Below the pieces are notes generated by a model. That model had not been told where the DNA came from. It worked only from the letters and a program-made list of their open reading frames with translations, and made no database searches. Positions 24,993 to 33,216 of a DNA stretch of 64,000 nucleotides are shown here, piece after piece. How positions within the stretch are numbered: the stretch's first letter is position 1; every line of letters starts with the position of its first letter. The position numbers and the translations under genes are program-made. This stretch comes from Chryseobacterium lathyri (GTDB lineage: Bacteria > Bacteroidota > Bacteroidia > Flavobacteriales > Weeksellaceae): assembly GCF_003290185.1 (NCBI RefSeq), contig NZ_QNFY01000006.1, positions 248,001 through 312,000 on the forward strand, written 5' to 3'.

Positions 24993-26036
24993 TTAGTTTG
25001 CATAGACTGAATTTGAGCCTATACCCGTTGTAAATGATCTGATGATAGCTCCTGAGGTATTGTAAACTACAATTTTGCTGGCCTGGGTAAATCCATTGGA
25101 ATCCGAAGTGAAAATTTTGTCATTGATCACGCTGAATCCGTATAAAGCAGAATACGCATCAACACTGTTTGCTACAGTAAACAGCGGTGATGTAGGTGCT
25201 GTTGTAGCGCTCATATCCATCTTGTAAACGTTTTTCCCTGAAGTGAAATAAAACTTACCATTGGCAATTTCAAGATTCGTAGCATTGGCAATACCTGTTA
25301 AAGTAGTTGTTTTTGTAATGCTTCCTGTGCTTGAGATCTCATAGATATAAGAATCTGCTGTTCCCGCAGCAATAGCATATACATTCTGATTACTTGAAAT
25401 GATCTTGTTGATATTTCCTGCCGGTAACGTAATCGTAGACTGAATGTCGTTAGTAGAAGTATTGATGTAAGAAATCTTATTTCCAAAGCCAAATGAAGCA
25501 TTCTGTACAAAGATATTGTTTCCGGCTTCTACAATTCTTTCAGCAGCATCTGTGAAAGTGATTTTTTTGATGAAAGAACGGTCTGAAGCTTTATAGATGC
25601 TTACATACTTGGCACCTAAATATTTATCGTTTGTTACATAAATATTGTTGTTGGCAAAAGCCATATATCGCGGAGAACTAAGTTCAGCGGTAATCTCGCC
25701 ATTCGCCTTAAAATTGTAACGGTTTGCGATTTGGATCTTATTAGAATTATTCAATAACAGATAAGCATTTTCACCATTGAAAGCAACCATTTGTAAAACA
25801 TCACCTAGTTTTGCTCCTCCGTTATTAAGGGCAAAAACATTATCCTGTTTAAGGTTTAGGTCTGCACTTACAAACGTTACGTCACCTTCAGGTTTTCCGA
25901 AAGTACCTTCATTAGCAATTAAAAAGCCATTGCCATAGAATATTTCCTGCTCATCATTATTATCACTGCTACAAGACACGATGCCTAAAAGGAGTATAAA
26001 AGCAAAAAAAAGAGGTAGAAGTTTGTTCAGTTTCAT
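24993..26036 (-). CDS. Surface beta-propeller lipoprotein, BtuG-like (DUF5074/YncE type)
   Basis: 347 aa. The ATG at 26036 gives the lipoprotein signal KLLPLFFAFILLLGIVSC; the longer frame to 26135 overlaps the receptor gene and lacks a signal. The mature protein has repeated propeller-blade patterns such as GENAYLLLNNSNKIQIAN, NNIYVTNDKYLGAKYVSIY and NGKFYFTSGKNVYKMDM. It lies 13 bases after a BtuB-like receptor under a cobalamin riboswitch. In Bacteroides, BtuG is a surface propeller lipoprotein that captures cobalamin for BtuB. The same job here is inferred from context and fold. Confidence 0.82.
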   Translation of the reverse strand: MKLNKLLPLFFAFILLLGIVSCSSDNNDEQEIFYGNGFLIANEGTFGKPEGDVTFVSADLNLKQDNVFALNNGGAKLGDVLQMVAFNGENAYLLLNNSNKIQIANRYNFKANGEITAELSSPRYMAFANNNIYVTNDKYLGAKYVSIYKASDRSFIKKITFTDAAERIVEAGNNIFVQNASFGFGNKISYINTSTNDIQSTITLPAGNINKIISSNQNVYAIAAGTADSYIYEISSTGSITKTTTLTGIANATNLEIANGKFYFTSGKNVYKMDMSATTAPTSPLFTVANSVDAYSALYGFSVINDKIFTSDSNGFTQASKIVVYNTSGAIIRSFTTGIGSNSVYAN

Positions 26037-26049
26037 AATATTTTTAAGT

Positions 26050-27891
26050 TTAAAAATTAATAGTTGCATACATACTGTAATTCCTTTTCGGCATCGGATA
26101 CAAAGATACCGTCTGATAAACCGTATTGGTAACATTGTTCACTTTAAATCCCAAAGTGTATTTCTTGAAAAGTGAGGTCGAAATTCCTGTATTTAAGATA
26201 AAATAAGGATCAATAGCTGTAGACCTTTGCTCATCCGTAGTCGTATAGGTAAGACCGTTGAAAAGTCCCTGTGCGTATAGCTTAAGGAATGAATAGCCAT
26301 ACTCAATATTTCCGACAGCTTTATGGATCGGAACATACATCATCTGCATTTCAGTATTCTTGTTGACAGATTTCGAATATGTGTACCCTGCATCCAGCTT
26401 TAAAGCATGTTTCCCGAATTTTTTGTTCCACTTAACCTGTGATTCCAACCCATAAGATTCAACCCTGTGCGTATTCACAGGAGCCCAGTATCCATAAGGT
26501 GTAGGAAGCCAGTTGATGAGGTTTTTGATGTCCATATAATAAGGACTCAATGTAATTTTAAAATCTCCTAAGCTGAACTCATGGCTCATGTCAATATTCG
26601 TGGATGTTTCAGGAAGCAAATTCAGATTTCCTCCCGGCTGCCAGTAAAGATCATTAAAAGAAGGATATCTGAAGTTTCTTGAAAAACTGGCTCCCATACG
26701 ATACCATTGTAAAGCATCCCATTTTCCCGAAAAAGAATACAGAAGCGGAGAGGAGATATCTTCCACAAAATCCTTCTTGATCCCGGCTTCAAAACGAAGC
26801 TCCTTCGTGGCAAAATACCTGATTAAGCCGGATAGGGAACCTACATTTCTGCTGATGACCCCAATTCCGGATTGATAACCTTCCCCTTTATTCACCTGAA
26901 ATTCCCCGATAGCATTGATGTTGATCTTTGGAGTGATGAAATAGTTGAAATCATTTTTGAAAATATAATTTTTTCCCTCTGCACCGCTTGTTTTAGGCTG
27001 GTTAAGATCTGAAAAATACTGAAAATTATCTTCCGTATAAGCTGCTTTTAAGCTGTTTGAAAGATTACTTTTATTGATATCCCATGCGATCAGGCTTCTT
27101 AAAGTCTGCGCGTTATATTTTGTTCTGTTTCCGATTTGTTCAAAAACAGGATAATGCTGTGATGCATCGAACATCTGGTTCTGCCATGAAATAGTCTGGT
27201 GATCAGCAATTTTATAAGAAGCTCCGATGTTAACTGAAGTATTGTAATATCTGCCGTTAACATTATAAAATCCCGTACTTCCTACAACAAATTCAGGAAC
27301 TTTATAATCATTCTGACTCGTTAAATAGCTCCCGGAAACTTTAACGCTTAATTTATCATTGCTGAATGAAGCTTGCAGAAAATTATTATAAGTATCAAAA
27401 GAGCCCGCCTCCGAATAAACAGAACCTTTGAAGCCCCTGTTGAAATCCAAAATATTATTTAAATGAATACTTCCTCCAATAGCTCCGCTGCCATAAACAA
27501 CACTTCCGCCACCCGCTTTTATATCAATCTGATCATATCCGAAAAGTGGAATATTATTCACATCTCCCTGGCCCAAAAAGCTGGAATTTATGTTGATTCC
27601 GTTCCACACAAAAGCGGTCTGCTGAGCTGTTGTTCCCCTGAATGAAGGAGAAGAAACCGCCCCACGACCATTTTCTTTCACATAAATAGAAGACTGAAAG
27701 CGTAAAAGTTCAGAAAGATTGGCTGAGTTTTTTTCGAGATCTTTTGGAGTGATCGTACGTACCGGATGGAAAAGCTTTACCTTGCTCATCTGGCTGTCGA
27801 AAATATAAATGGTGTCAACTGCCTTCTCCTGTCCGAAGAGAAAGCTGCCGTAAGACGAACAAAGTAGTAATAAAGACCTTTTTATATCCAT
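26050..27891 (-). CDS. btuB: TonB-dependent receptor, BtuB-like (cobalamin uptake)
   Basis: 613 aa outer-membrane receptor, close in length to BtuB. A short signal (LLLLCSSYGSFLFGQ) is followed by the TonB box region VDTIYIFDSQ, the plug (SANLSELLRFQSSIYVKENG and GSGAIGGSIHLNN) and a C-terminal barrel ending MYATINF. It carries substrates across the outer membrane with TonB energy. The cobalamin riboswitch about 50 bases upstream makes vitamin B12 or a related corrinoid the likely substrate. The BtuG-like lipoprotein gene follows after 13 bases. Confidence 0.92.
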   Translation of the reverse strand: MDIKRSLLLLCSSYGSFLFGQEKAVDTIYIFDSQMSKVKLFHPVRTITPKDLEKNSANLSELLRFQSSIYVKENGRGAVSSPSFRGTTAQQTAFVWNGININSSFLGQGDVNNIPLFGYDQIDIKAGGGSVVYGSGAIGGSIHLNNILDFNRGFKGSVYSEAGSFDTYNNFLQASFSNDKLSVKVSGSYLTSQNDYKVPEFVVGSTGFYNVNGRYYNTSVNIGASYKIADHQTISWQNQMFDASQHYPVFEQIGNRTKYNAQTLRSLIAWDINKSNLSNSLKAAYTEDNFQYFSDLNQPKTSGAEGKNYIFKNDFNYFITPKININAIGEFQVNKGEGYQSGIGVISRNVGSLSGLIRYFATKELRFEAGIKKDFVEDISSPLLYSFSGKWDALQWYRMGASFSRNFRYPSFNDLYWQPGGNLNLLPETSTNIDMSHEFSLGDFKITLSPYYMDIKNLINWLPTPYGYWAPVNTHRVESYGLESQVKWNKKFGKHALKLDAGYTYSKSVNKNTEMQMMYVPIHKAVGNIEYGYSFLKLYAQGLFNGLTYTTTDEQRSTAIDPYFILNTGISTSLFKKYTLGFKVNNVTNTVYQTVSLYPMPKRNYSMYATINF

Positions 27892-27937
27892 ACTATTTTA
27901 CTTTTCCTCCGAAAGTAATACGTTTTTAGTTATAATT

Positions 27938-28085
27938 TTGGCAGGTCTCCTGACTTTCGCTTTCTGCACCTTCCCGTCTGAACAGTGGTTTTTTACAGAA
28001 ATCTTATTGCGATTTACAGTTGCGGGGACAGTCTGGGAGTTACACCCAATTCCCTATTATTTCCAAAATACTGGAAACCAAAATT
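27938..28085 (-). ncRNA. Cobalamin riboswitch
   Basis: On the minus strand the leader contains GGGAA, GGTG, CCCGCAACTGT and the near-invariant AGTCAGGAGACCTGCC (27940-27955), in the order expected for a B12 riboswitch. It lies between a TAnnTTTG promoter and the BtuB-like gene. It should shut off the receptor and lipoprotein when cobalamin is abundant. Confidence 0.93.
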
Positions 28086-28089
28086 TTTG

Positions 28090-28119
28090 CAAAGATAACT
28101 TTTTAAAATTATTGCGCAA
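28090..28119 (-). promoter_or_regulatory. Promoter of the riboswitch-btuB operon
   Basis: On the minus strand, TTG (28117-28119), a 19-base spacer, then TATCTTTG (28090-28097). It sits just upstream of the riboswitch. Confidence 0.7.
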
Positions 28120-28152
28120 AAAAGACAAAAAGTCAATTGTGAGTGGTTATTT

Positions 28153-28396
28153 GTGAATAGTGAATAGTGAATAGTGAATTTTGCTTCGCAGGGAAATTTT
28201 TAAAAAGTATAAAATGATCATTAATGAACATGACACTACAAAATTGAAAATAATTCTTAAATTAACAATTCACTTGTAAAATAAAATTGACCATTGACAA
28301 AAGTATGGTATTTGAAATCTTGATTCTTGGTTCTTGGTTTTTGATTCTTAAAACTTTAATTCACCATTCACTTGCGAAGCAAAATTCACTATTCAC
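28153..28396. repeat. Inverted-repeat spacer with tandem GTGAATA 7-mers
   Basis: GTGAATA is repeated three times and once as GTGAATT (28153-28180), then TTGCTTCGCA. The 24 bases at 28167-28190 recur as an exact reverse complement at 28373-28396 (TGCGAAGCAAAATTCACTAT, then TCAC). A further AATTCACTATTCGC follows. No gene is seen between 28120 and 28431. Confidence 0.75.
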
Positions 28397-28431
28397 ATCA
28401 ACCAAAATTCACTATTCGCAAAATTTCACTT

Positions 28432-28914
28432 TTACAAAAACGATGAATCAAAATAGAAAGGAAGCAGATCTTTAATAGAATGCACCTTCACCACTTCATC
28501 ATTCATACTTGAAAAATAAAGGATGATGTTTTCGTTCTGTTTCGTTTCATATTCTATCAGGCTTTGCCTGCAGGCTCCACAAGGTGGAATCGGAGGATTT
28601 TTCTCATGAAATTCCTTAGGACCTCCAACGACAAAGATCTTTTTCACCTTGACATCCGGAAAATTGGCTGCCACCCAGAAAAGAGTCGTTCTTTCTGCAC
28701 ATAACCCCGATGGATAGGCTGCATTCTCCTGGTTGTTACCGGAATAAATTTCACCGTTTTCCAGTAAGACGGCACATCCTACAAGGAAATTCGAATAGGG
28801 CGCATAAGCATTTTCACGGGCTTGTATTGCTCTTTCAAATAAAGTTTTTTCTATATCGTTCAGTTCACTGCTGTTTTTAAAATGCTCGTAACTGATCTGT
28901 ATGTCTTTTTTCAT
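28432..28914 (-). CDS. cdd: Cytidine deaminase
   Basis: 160 aa. The zinc-binding motifs are CAERTTLFW (Cys and catalytic Glu) and PPCGACRQSL (two Cys), as in tetrameric cytidine deaminases. YAPYSNFLVGCAVLLENG is the N-terminal signature. It converts cytidine and deoxycytidine to uridine forms for pyrimidine salvage. A full promoter lies upstream; it is monocistronic. Confidence 0.95.
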   Translation of the reverse strand: MKKDIQISYEHFKNSSELNDIEKTLFERAIQARENAYAPYSNFLVGCAVLLENGEIYSGNNQENAAYPSGLCAERTTLFWVAANFPDVKVKKIFVVGGPKEFHEKNPPIPPCGACRQSLIEYETKQNENIILYFSSMNDEVVKVHSIKDLLPFYFDSSFL

Positions 28915-28939
28915 ATATTAGTAAGACTAAAAAGGGGGC

Positions 28940-28970
28940 CAAATTTACTTCTTTTTCATCACTTCGACAA
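28940..28970 (-). promoter_or_regulatory. Promoter of cdd
   Basis: On the minus strand, TTG (28968-28970), a 20-base spacer and TAAATTTG (28940-28947), 25 bases before the cdd start. Confidence 0.6.
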
Positions 28971-29012
28971 TGTTTTTTTTATTCATCATTAAATTGAAAA
29001 TCAAAAAGTAAA

Positions 29013-30065
29013 ATGTTATACACACCAGTAAAATTTAGAAATATAGAATTGAAAAATAGATGGGTAATGTCTCCCATGTGTATGTATTCATGCGAAAATG
29101 GATTGGCTAATGATTTCCACTTTGTACACTACGGAAGCAGATCTCAGGGCGGGACCGGACTTATCATGGTTGAAGCCACCGGAGTAGAGCCTCGTGGAAG
29201 AATTACCAACCACTGTATGGGTATCTGGAATGATGAGCAGGCAGAAGAACTTAAGAAAATTGTTGATTTTGTCCATTCCCGTTCAGAAAGTAAAATAGGG
29301 ATCCAGCTTGCCCACGCCGGAAGAAAAGGTTCCACATGGAATAACCTGCAGATTCCTGTTGAAGAAGGTTGGGAAACCGTTGCACCTAGTCCTATTCCTT
29401 ATCATCCTACTGAAAGGATTCCGCATGTTCTGACTGCTGACGAGATTAAGGAACAGGTACAGAATTTTAAAGAAGCAGCAAAAAGAGCTGTAAAAGCCGG
29501 TTTTGATATGATAGAAATTCACGGTGCACACGGATACCTTATCCATCAGTTTTTATCACCGCTTTCCAATATCAGGACAGATGAATATGGCGGAAGCTTT
29601 GAAAACAGGATCCGTTTTCTTTTGGAAATTGTTGATGCTGTTAACGAAGAACTGGACGAAAATACAGCCCTTTTCGTAAGAATTTCCGGAACCGAATATG
29701 CCGAAAACGGATGGAATATCAACGACAGTGTAAAGCTTGCTAAAGTTTTAAAAGAACATTCCGTAGACCTGGTAGATGTTTCAAGCGGAGGAAATATCCA
29801 CGGCGCTAAAATAGCTGTATTTGATGGCTATCAGGTTCCTTTTTCATCCCAGATCAGAAAAGAAGCCGGGGTAAAAACCGGAACAGTCGGGTTAATCACA
29901 AGGGTGGAACAAGCTGAAGAAATTCTGGAAAAAGGAGACGCAGACCTCATATTTGTAGCAAGAGAAATTTTAAGGAACCCGTATATTGCCGTTCAGGGAT
30001 CATTTGAAATGAAGGAAGACTGTTTCTTTCCACACCAATATACAAGAGCGAAAATTTCATCATAA
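29013..30065 (+). CDS. Old-yellow-enzyme family NADPH:flavin oxidoreductase (YqjM/NamA-like)
   Basis: 350 aa FMN TIM barrel. The MSPMCMYSCENGLANDFHFV opening has the Cys typical of YqjM-type enzymes. Catalytic His residues are in EIHGAHGYLIHQFLSPLSN. The C-terminal GDADLIFVAREILRNPY binds FMN phosphate. It reduces activated C=C bonds of enones or other electrophiles. A DUF2752 gene starts 8 bases after it and is probably co-transcribed. Confidence 0.94.
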   Translation: MLYTPVKFRNIELKNRWVMSPMCMYSCENGLANDFHFVHYGSRSQGGTGLIMVEATGVEPRGRITNHCMGIWNDEQAEELKKIVDFVHSRSESKIGIQLAHAGRKGSTWNNLQIPVEEGWETVAPSPIPYHPTERIPHVLTADEIKEQVQNFKEAAKRAVKAGFDMIEIHGAHGYLIHQFLSPLSNIRTDEYGGSFENRIRFLLEIVDAVNEELDENTALFVRISGTEYAENGWNINDSVKLAKVLKEHSVDLVDVSSGGNIHGAKIAVFDGYQVPFSSQIRKEAGVKTGTVGLITRVEQAEEILEKGDADLIFVAREILRNPYIAVQGSFEMKEDCFFPHQYTRAKISS

Positions 30066-30073
30066 CATCCGGA

Positions 30074-30367
30074 ATGAACATTGAAGACTTTATGCTAACC
30101 TGTCCCAGTAAGAAATTTCTGGGAATAGAATGTTTGGGATGTGGTGCCCAGAGAGCTGTCGTATTAGTATTTGAAGGCAGATTTTCAGAAGCCTTTCATT
30201 TGTATCCGGCTGTTTATACACTACTCCTGTTCCTTTTTACCCTGGGTCTGACTTTTGTAGATAAGAAAAGGAAATACAGTAACATTCTCATGATCATGGT
30301 CACGGTAAACTTGGTCATCATGATCATATCTTATTATTATAAACATTTTTACATGCATTCTCATTGA
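30074..30367 (+). CDS. DUF2752 small membrane protein
   Basis: 97 aa. The N-terminal CPSKKFLGIECLGCGAQRA is the DUF2752 signature (C-P and CxGC). Two TM helices follow: HLYPAVYTLLLFLFTLGLTF and ILMIMVTVNLVIMIISYY. The function of the family is unknown. It sits 8 bases after the flavin enzyme. Confidence 0.88.
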   Translation: MNIEDFMLTCPSKKFLGIECLGCGAQRAVVLVFEGRFSEAFHLYPAVYTLLLFLFTLGLTFVDKKRKYSNILMIMVTVNLVIMIISYYYKHFYMHSH

Positions 30368-30492
30368 TAAAAAACAAAGCTAAGAACTGTATTTTTTTAA
30401 TGCTAAATTAATATGAGTAGAAAAAAAGTCGTAGAATTACTACAAAATGTAAATCTGTTCACTAAAAACTTTTTAAATTAGACCATGAAGTC

Positions 30493-30500
30493 TATCTTTG
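30493..30500 (+). promoter_or_regulatory. Predicted -7 box for the TssD gene
   Basis: TATCTTTG within TATCTTTGTTAGATA, a short dyad, 52 bases before the TssD start. Confidence 0.4.
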
Positions 30501-30551
30501 TTAGATAAACTTTATGAATAGTATAATCATTAATGATTAAAATAGAAGAAT

Positions 30552-30956
30552 ATGGCAGGAAATTCAAGAGGAATCTTAAAATTCAATGGAGGTGAAGGAC
30601 AAAAGTTGTTAAAGCTTAATTACAGCGTATCAAGGTCTACAGATGTTTCAGGACGTGTAGCATCAGATCCGTCGAACGCTTTGATTAAAGTAACAATTGA
30701 AGCAACTGAAAAGTCTGATATTCTGGAAAGCTTACTGAATGGTAAATATAAGCCCACAAGTGGTGAAGTTACATTCAATAAATCACATGAAGAAGGAACT
30801 TTAATTACCCTGAAGTGGGAAAACGGATATGTAATTCAGCACGAAATGGATTTTGATGCTATTGACAGCAACAATATGCTGGTAAGCTTTGTGGTAAGTG
30901 CAGAAAGCATTACATATGGAAATTCATTATACGACGGATTCTGGCCATTAAGCTAG
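30552..30956 (+). CDS. tssD: T6SS tube protein TssD (Hcp), subtype iii
   Basis: 134 aa. It matches the Bacteroidetes TssD family: LKFNGGEGQKLLKLNYSVSR at the N-terminus, DPSNALIKVTIEATEKSDIL and GEVTFNKSHEEGTLITLKWE in the middle, and ESITYGNSLYDGFWPLS at the end. Rings of this protein form the tube fired by the type VI secretion system. No sheath or baseplate gene is in the window, so this is a satellite Hcp/VgrG cluster. It ends at its own terminator before vgrG. Confidence 0.93.
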   Translation: MAGNSRGILKFNGGEGQKLLKLNYSVSRSTDVSGRVASDPSNALIKVTIEATEKSDILESLLNGKYKPTSGEVTFNKSHEEGTLITLKWENGYVIQHEMDFDAIDSNNMLVSFVVSAESITYGNSLYDGFWPLS

Positions 30957-30980
30957 GTCCGGAGTAGTACAAAATATAAA

Positions 30981-31009
30981 GAGACTGTCCCTCAAGACGG
31001 TCTTTTTTT
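30981..31009 (+). terminator. Terminator between tssD and vgrG
   Basis: GACTGTC (30983-30989) and GACGGTC (30996-31002) form a stem with one G-U pair and a CCTCAA loop, followed by seven T. It would allow a high level of Hcp relative to the genes that follow. Confidence 0.8.
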
Positions 31010-31112
31010 ACCTGTTGTGAACACTATTTTCTGGCAGGGGATCTTTGTTTATTTTCAAAAATTCCCGATTGGATGAATAATATATATTTTAACACAAATC
31101 ACTTTATAAAAT

Positions 31113-33044
31113 ATGTCTACTACACCTGAAAAATCAAAGGGAACGAGTTTTCGCCCGGCACAGAATGCAGACGGGGTATCCGAAAATCATCATACCGGTA
31201 TCAATCGTCTGGTTAAGCTTTCCTTAGTCATAGAAGGAAAAATCATCAAATTTTATAAACATTTCAAACTTAAACAGAGTGCTCAGCGTCATCATGAGTT
31301 TACACTTACCCTGGCTCATGATACTTTGGGAGACCGCCAGACCCATTCGCTGGAAGAAGCCAATAAATTCCTGGGAAAACGCCTCACCGCAGTCATTTCT
31401 TATAAAGGCATAGACAACAGTCCTGAGAGAACCTTTGTAGGAATCATTACAGGAGTAGCATTCAGCCAGGAAAAAATGAGTCTGGGGAATATTGTGCTTA
31501 CAGGATCCAGCCCAACCATTCTTTTAGACGGAGCTTCCCATATCCAAAGCTTTGGAGGAAGTCAGCCGGTCAATATAGGAATTATTGCTGAAGAAGTGAT
31601 TAAACAAGGGATTGATAAAGGTCGCTTTGACGTAAGGATAGATGCCAATAATTTTTCCCAGATCATCTATAGTAGCCAGTATGACGAAACCCATTACAAC
31701 TATCTGGCAAGAATGGCAGAAGCATATGGTGAACAGTTTTTTTATGATGGCGAAGTCCTGCATTTTGGGAAACTGCCGCCTCAGAACAAACCTATTATTC
31801 TCACCTATGGAAGCAGCGCCAACGATATTAAAGTTGAGCTGAAAGCAATCCATACCAAGCCCCAGTTTTATGGGTATAACAGCAATAAAAATGAAAAACT
31901 TACTTCAGGTTCCACGCCTATTCAGCATGTAAGTGATATTGCAAAGACAGCTTACGATCACAACAACAGTATTTACAAAACCCCCGCGCTTCAGATAGCC
32001 CCTATTAAGGCAACAACCCATCTGGATATAGAATATTCACAGAAAAGTGCTTCGGGAAGTGCAGCGGTGAACGTTTTTTCCATTTCGGGAAATACAACTG
32101 TTCCATTCCTTCATCCGGGATGCATAGCCGATGTTCAGATGCGGAAACAGGATTCCAATGAAACCTCCTATTTTACAAGAATTATGATCACAGAAGCTGA
32201 ACATGAGATCGACACCATAGGGCACTATAAAGGAAGCTTTTCAGGGATAGCTGCAGATACGGGATTTCTTCCAAGACCGGAATATAAGATTCCTAAAGCT
32301 GAACCGCAGACTGCAGTCGTTATATCCAATACCGATCCGGAAGGACAGGGCAGGATACAGGTACAGTTTGACTGGCAGACGAGCGATACAACCCATTTTA
32401 TCAGAATGATGAGTCCTGATGCAGGAGGAACAGACCAGATCACGCAGAACAGAGGATATGTTGCCATTCCGGAAGTGGGAGACCAGGTGATGGTGAATTT
32501 TGTTCACAGCCATCCGGACAGACCTTTCGTGATGGGAGGTATGTTTCATGGAGGAATAGCCCTGGGCGGAGGAGTCAATAACCATTTGAAATCCATCCAG
32601 ACCAGAAGCGGAATCAGAATTCTGATGAATGATGAAGAAGGAAGTGTAAAGATTATGGACCCTAGCGGAAATATTTACTATATGGATGGTGCCGGAAATA
32701 TCAGCATGAAGGCTCCTAAAAATTTCACCCTGAATGCGGGGGATAATATCAACATTACGGCCGGAAAAGAAATTTCGATCAGTGCGGGAGAAGGAATCAA
32801 CAGTTCTGCCAACAACAGTATTATTTCTACAGCCGGAAAAGATATTGTACAGACAGCGTCCGGTGATATCCGTGAATCTTCGGACACCAGAACCGAAATG
32901 GTAGAAAAAGAATTCAAAAGACAGTCCGAAACATCCAATGAAATAGCCGGAGAAATATCCATGTTCAGCGAGCTTGAAAACATGACGATGCAGAGCGGTA
33001 AAATCGTAGAATTCAACAGTGCTGAAAAATCAAAACTTTTCTGA
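31113..33044 (+). CDS. tssI: T6SS spike protein VgrG (TssI)
   Basis: 643 aa. The gp27-like N-terminal part (about 1-370) includes HHEFTLTLAHDTLGDRQTHS and YNYLARMAEAYGEQFFYDG. The gp5-like OB fold begins at AVVISNTDPEGQGRIQVQFD (about residue 395), followed by GYVAIPEVGDQVMVNFVHSH. The C-terminal beta-helix has repeats such as GDNINITAGKEISISAGEGI. It has no fused toxin domain. It should form the membrane-puncturing spike and carry effectors encoded downstream. A 56-codon gene starts 1 base after its stop. Confidence 0.94.
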   Translation: MSTTPEKSKGTSFRPAQNADGVSENHHTGINRLVKLSLVIEGKIIKFYKHFKLKQSAQRHHEFTLTLAHDTLGDRQTHSLEEANKFLGKRLTAVISYKGIDNSPERTFVGIITGVAFSQEKMSLGNIVLTGSSPTILLDGASHIQSFGGSQPVNIGIIAEEVIKQGIDKGRFDVRIDANNFSQIIYSSQYDETHYNYLARMAEAYGEQFFYDGEVLHFGKLPPQNKPIILTYGSSANDIKVELKAIHTKPQFYGYNSNKNEKLTSGSTPIQHVSDIAKTAYDHNNSIYKTPALQIAPIKATTHLDIEYSQKSASGSAAVNVFSISGNTTVPFLHPGCIADVQMRKQDSNETSYFTRIMITEAEHEIDTIGHYKGSFSGIAADTGFLPRPEYKIPKAEPQTAVVISNTDPEGQGRIQVQFDWQTSDTTHFIRMMSPDAGGTDQITQNRGYVAIPEVGDQVMVNFVHSHPDRPFVMGGMFHGGIALGGGVNNHLKSIQTRSGIRILMNDEEGSVKIMDPSGNIYYMDGAGNISMKAPKNFTLNAGDNINITAGKEISISAGEGINSSANNSIISTAGKDIVQTASGDIRESSDTRTEMVEKEFKRQSETSNEIAGEISMFSELENMTMQSGKIVEFNSAEKSKLF

Positions 33045-33045
33045 T

Positions 33046-33216
33046 ATGGCGATCATTAAAACAGCTAAGAATATACAGATAAAAGTCACAGACTCTTATC
33101 ATCTGAATGTTGGCAAAAAGGTTGAAAAAATTGCCCAGAAAATTAATGTGGAAGCACAGAAAAACAATCTTGTTTTGGCAAGCAATAAGAAAATAATGTC
33201 TCATGGAAACAAGTAA
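33046..33216 (+). CDS. Small protein linked to VgrG
   Basis: 56 aa from the ATG at 33046, which follows the VgrG stop by one base. It is basic and short-strand-rich (NIQIKVTDSYHLNVGKKVEK, then IAQKINVEAQKNNLVLASNK). The pattern resembles the beta-helix tail of VgrG, so it may be a detached spike extension or an effector adaptor. It overlaps the next gene by 14 bases, pointing to coupled translation. No family is recognised. Confidence 0.6.
   Translation: MAIIKTAKNIQIKVTDSYHLNVGKKVEKIAQKINVEAQKNNLVLASNKKIMSHGNK

Noticed and set aside
26037..26135. Longer start for the BtuG-like lipoprotein
   Set aside because: It would overlap the receptor gene and remove the clear lipoprotein signal from the N-terminus.
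28153..28180. Tandem GTGAATA repeats as a CRISPR array
   Set aside because: The 7-base units have no spacers, and no cas gene is present.
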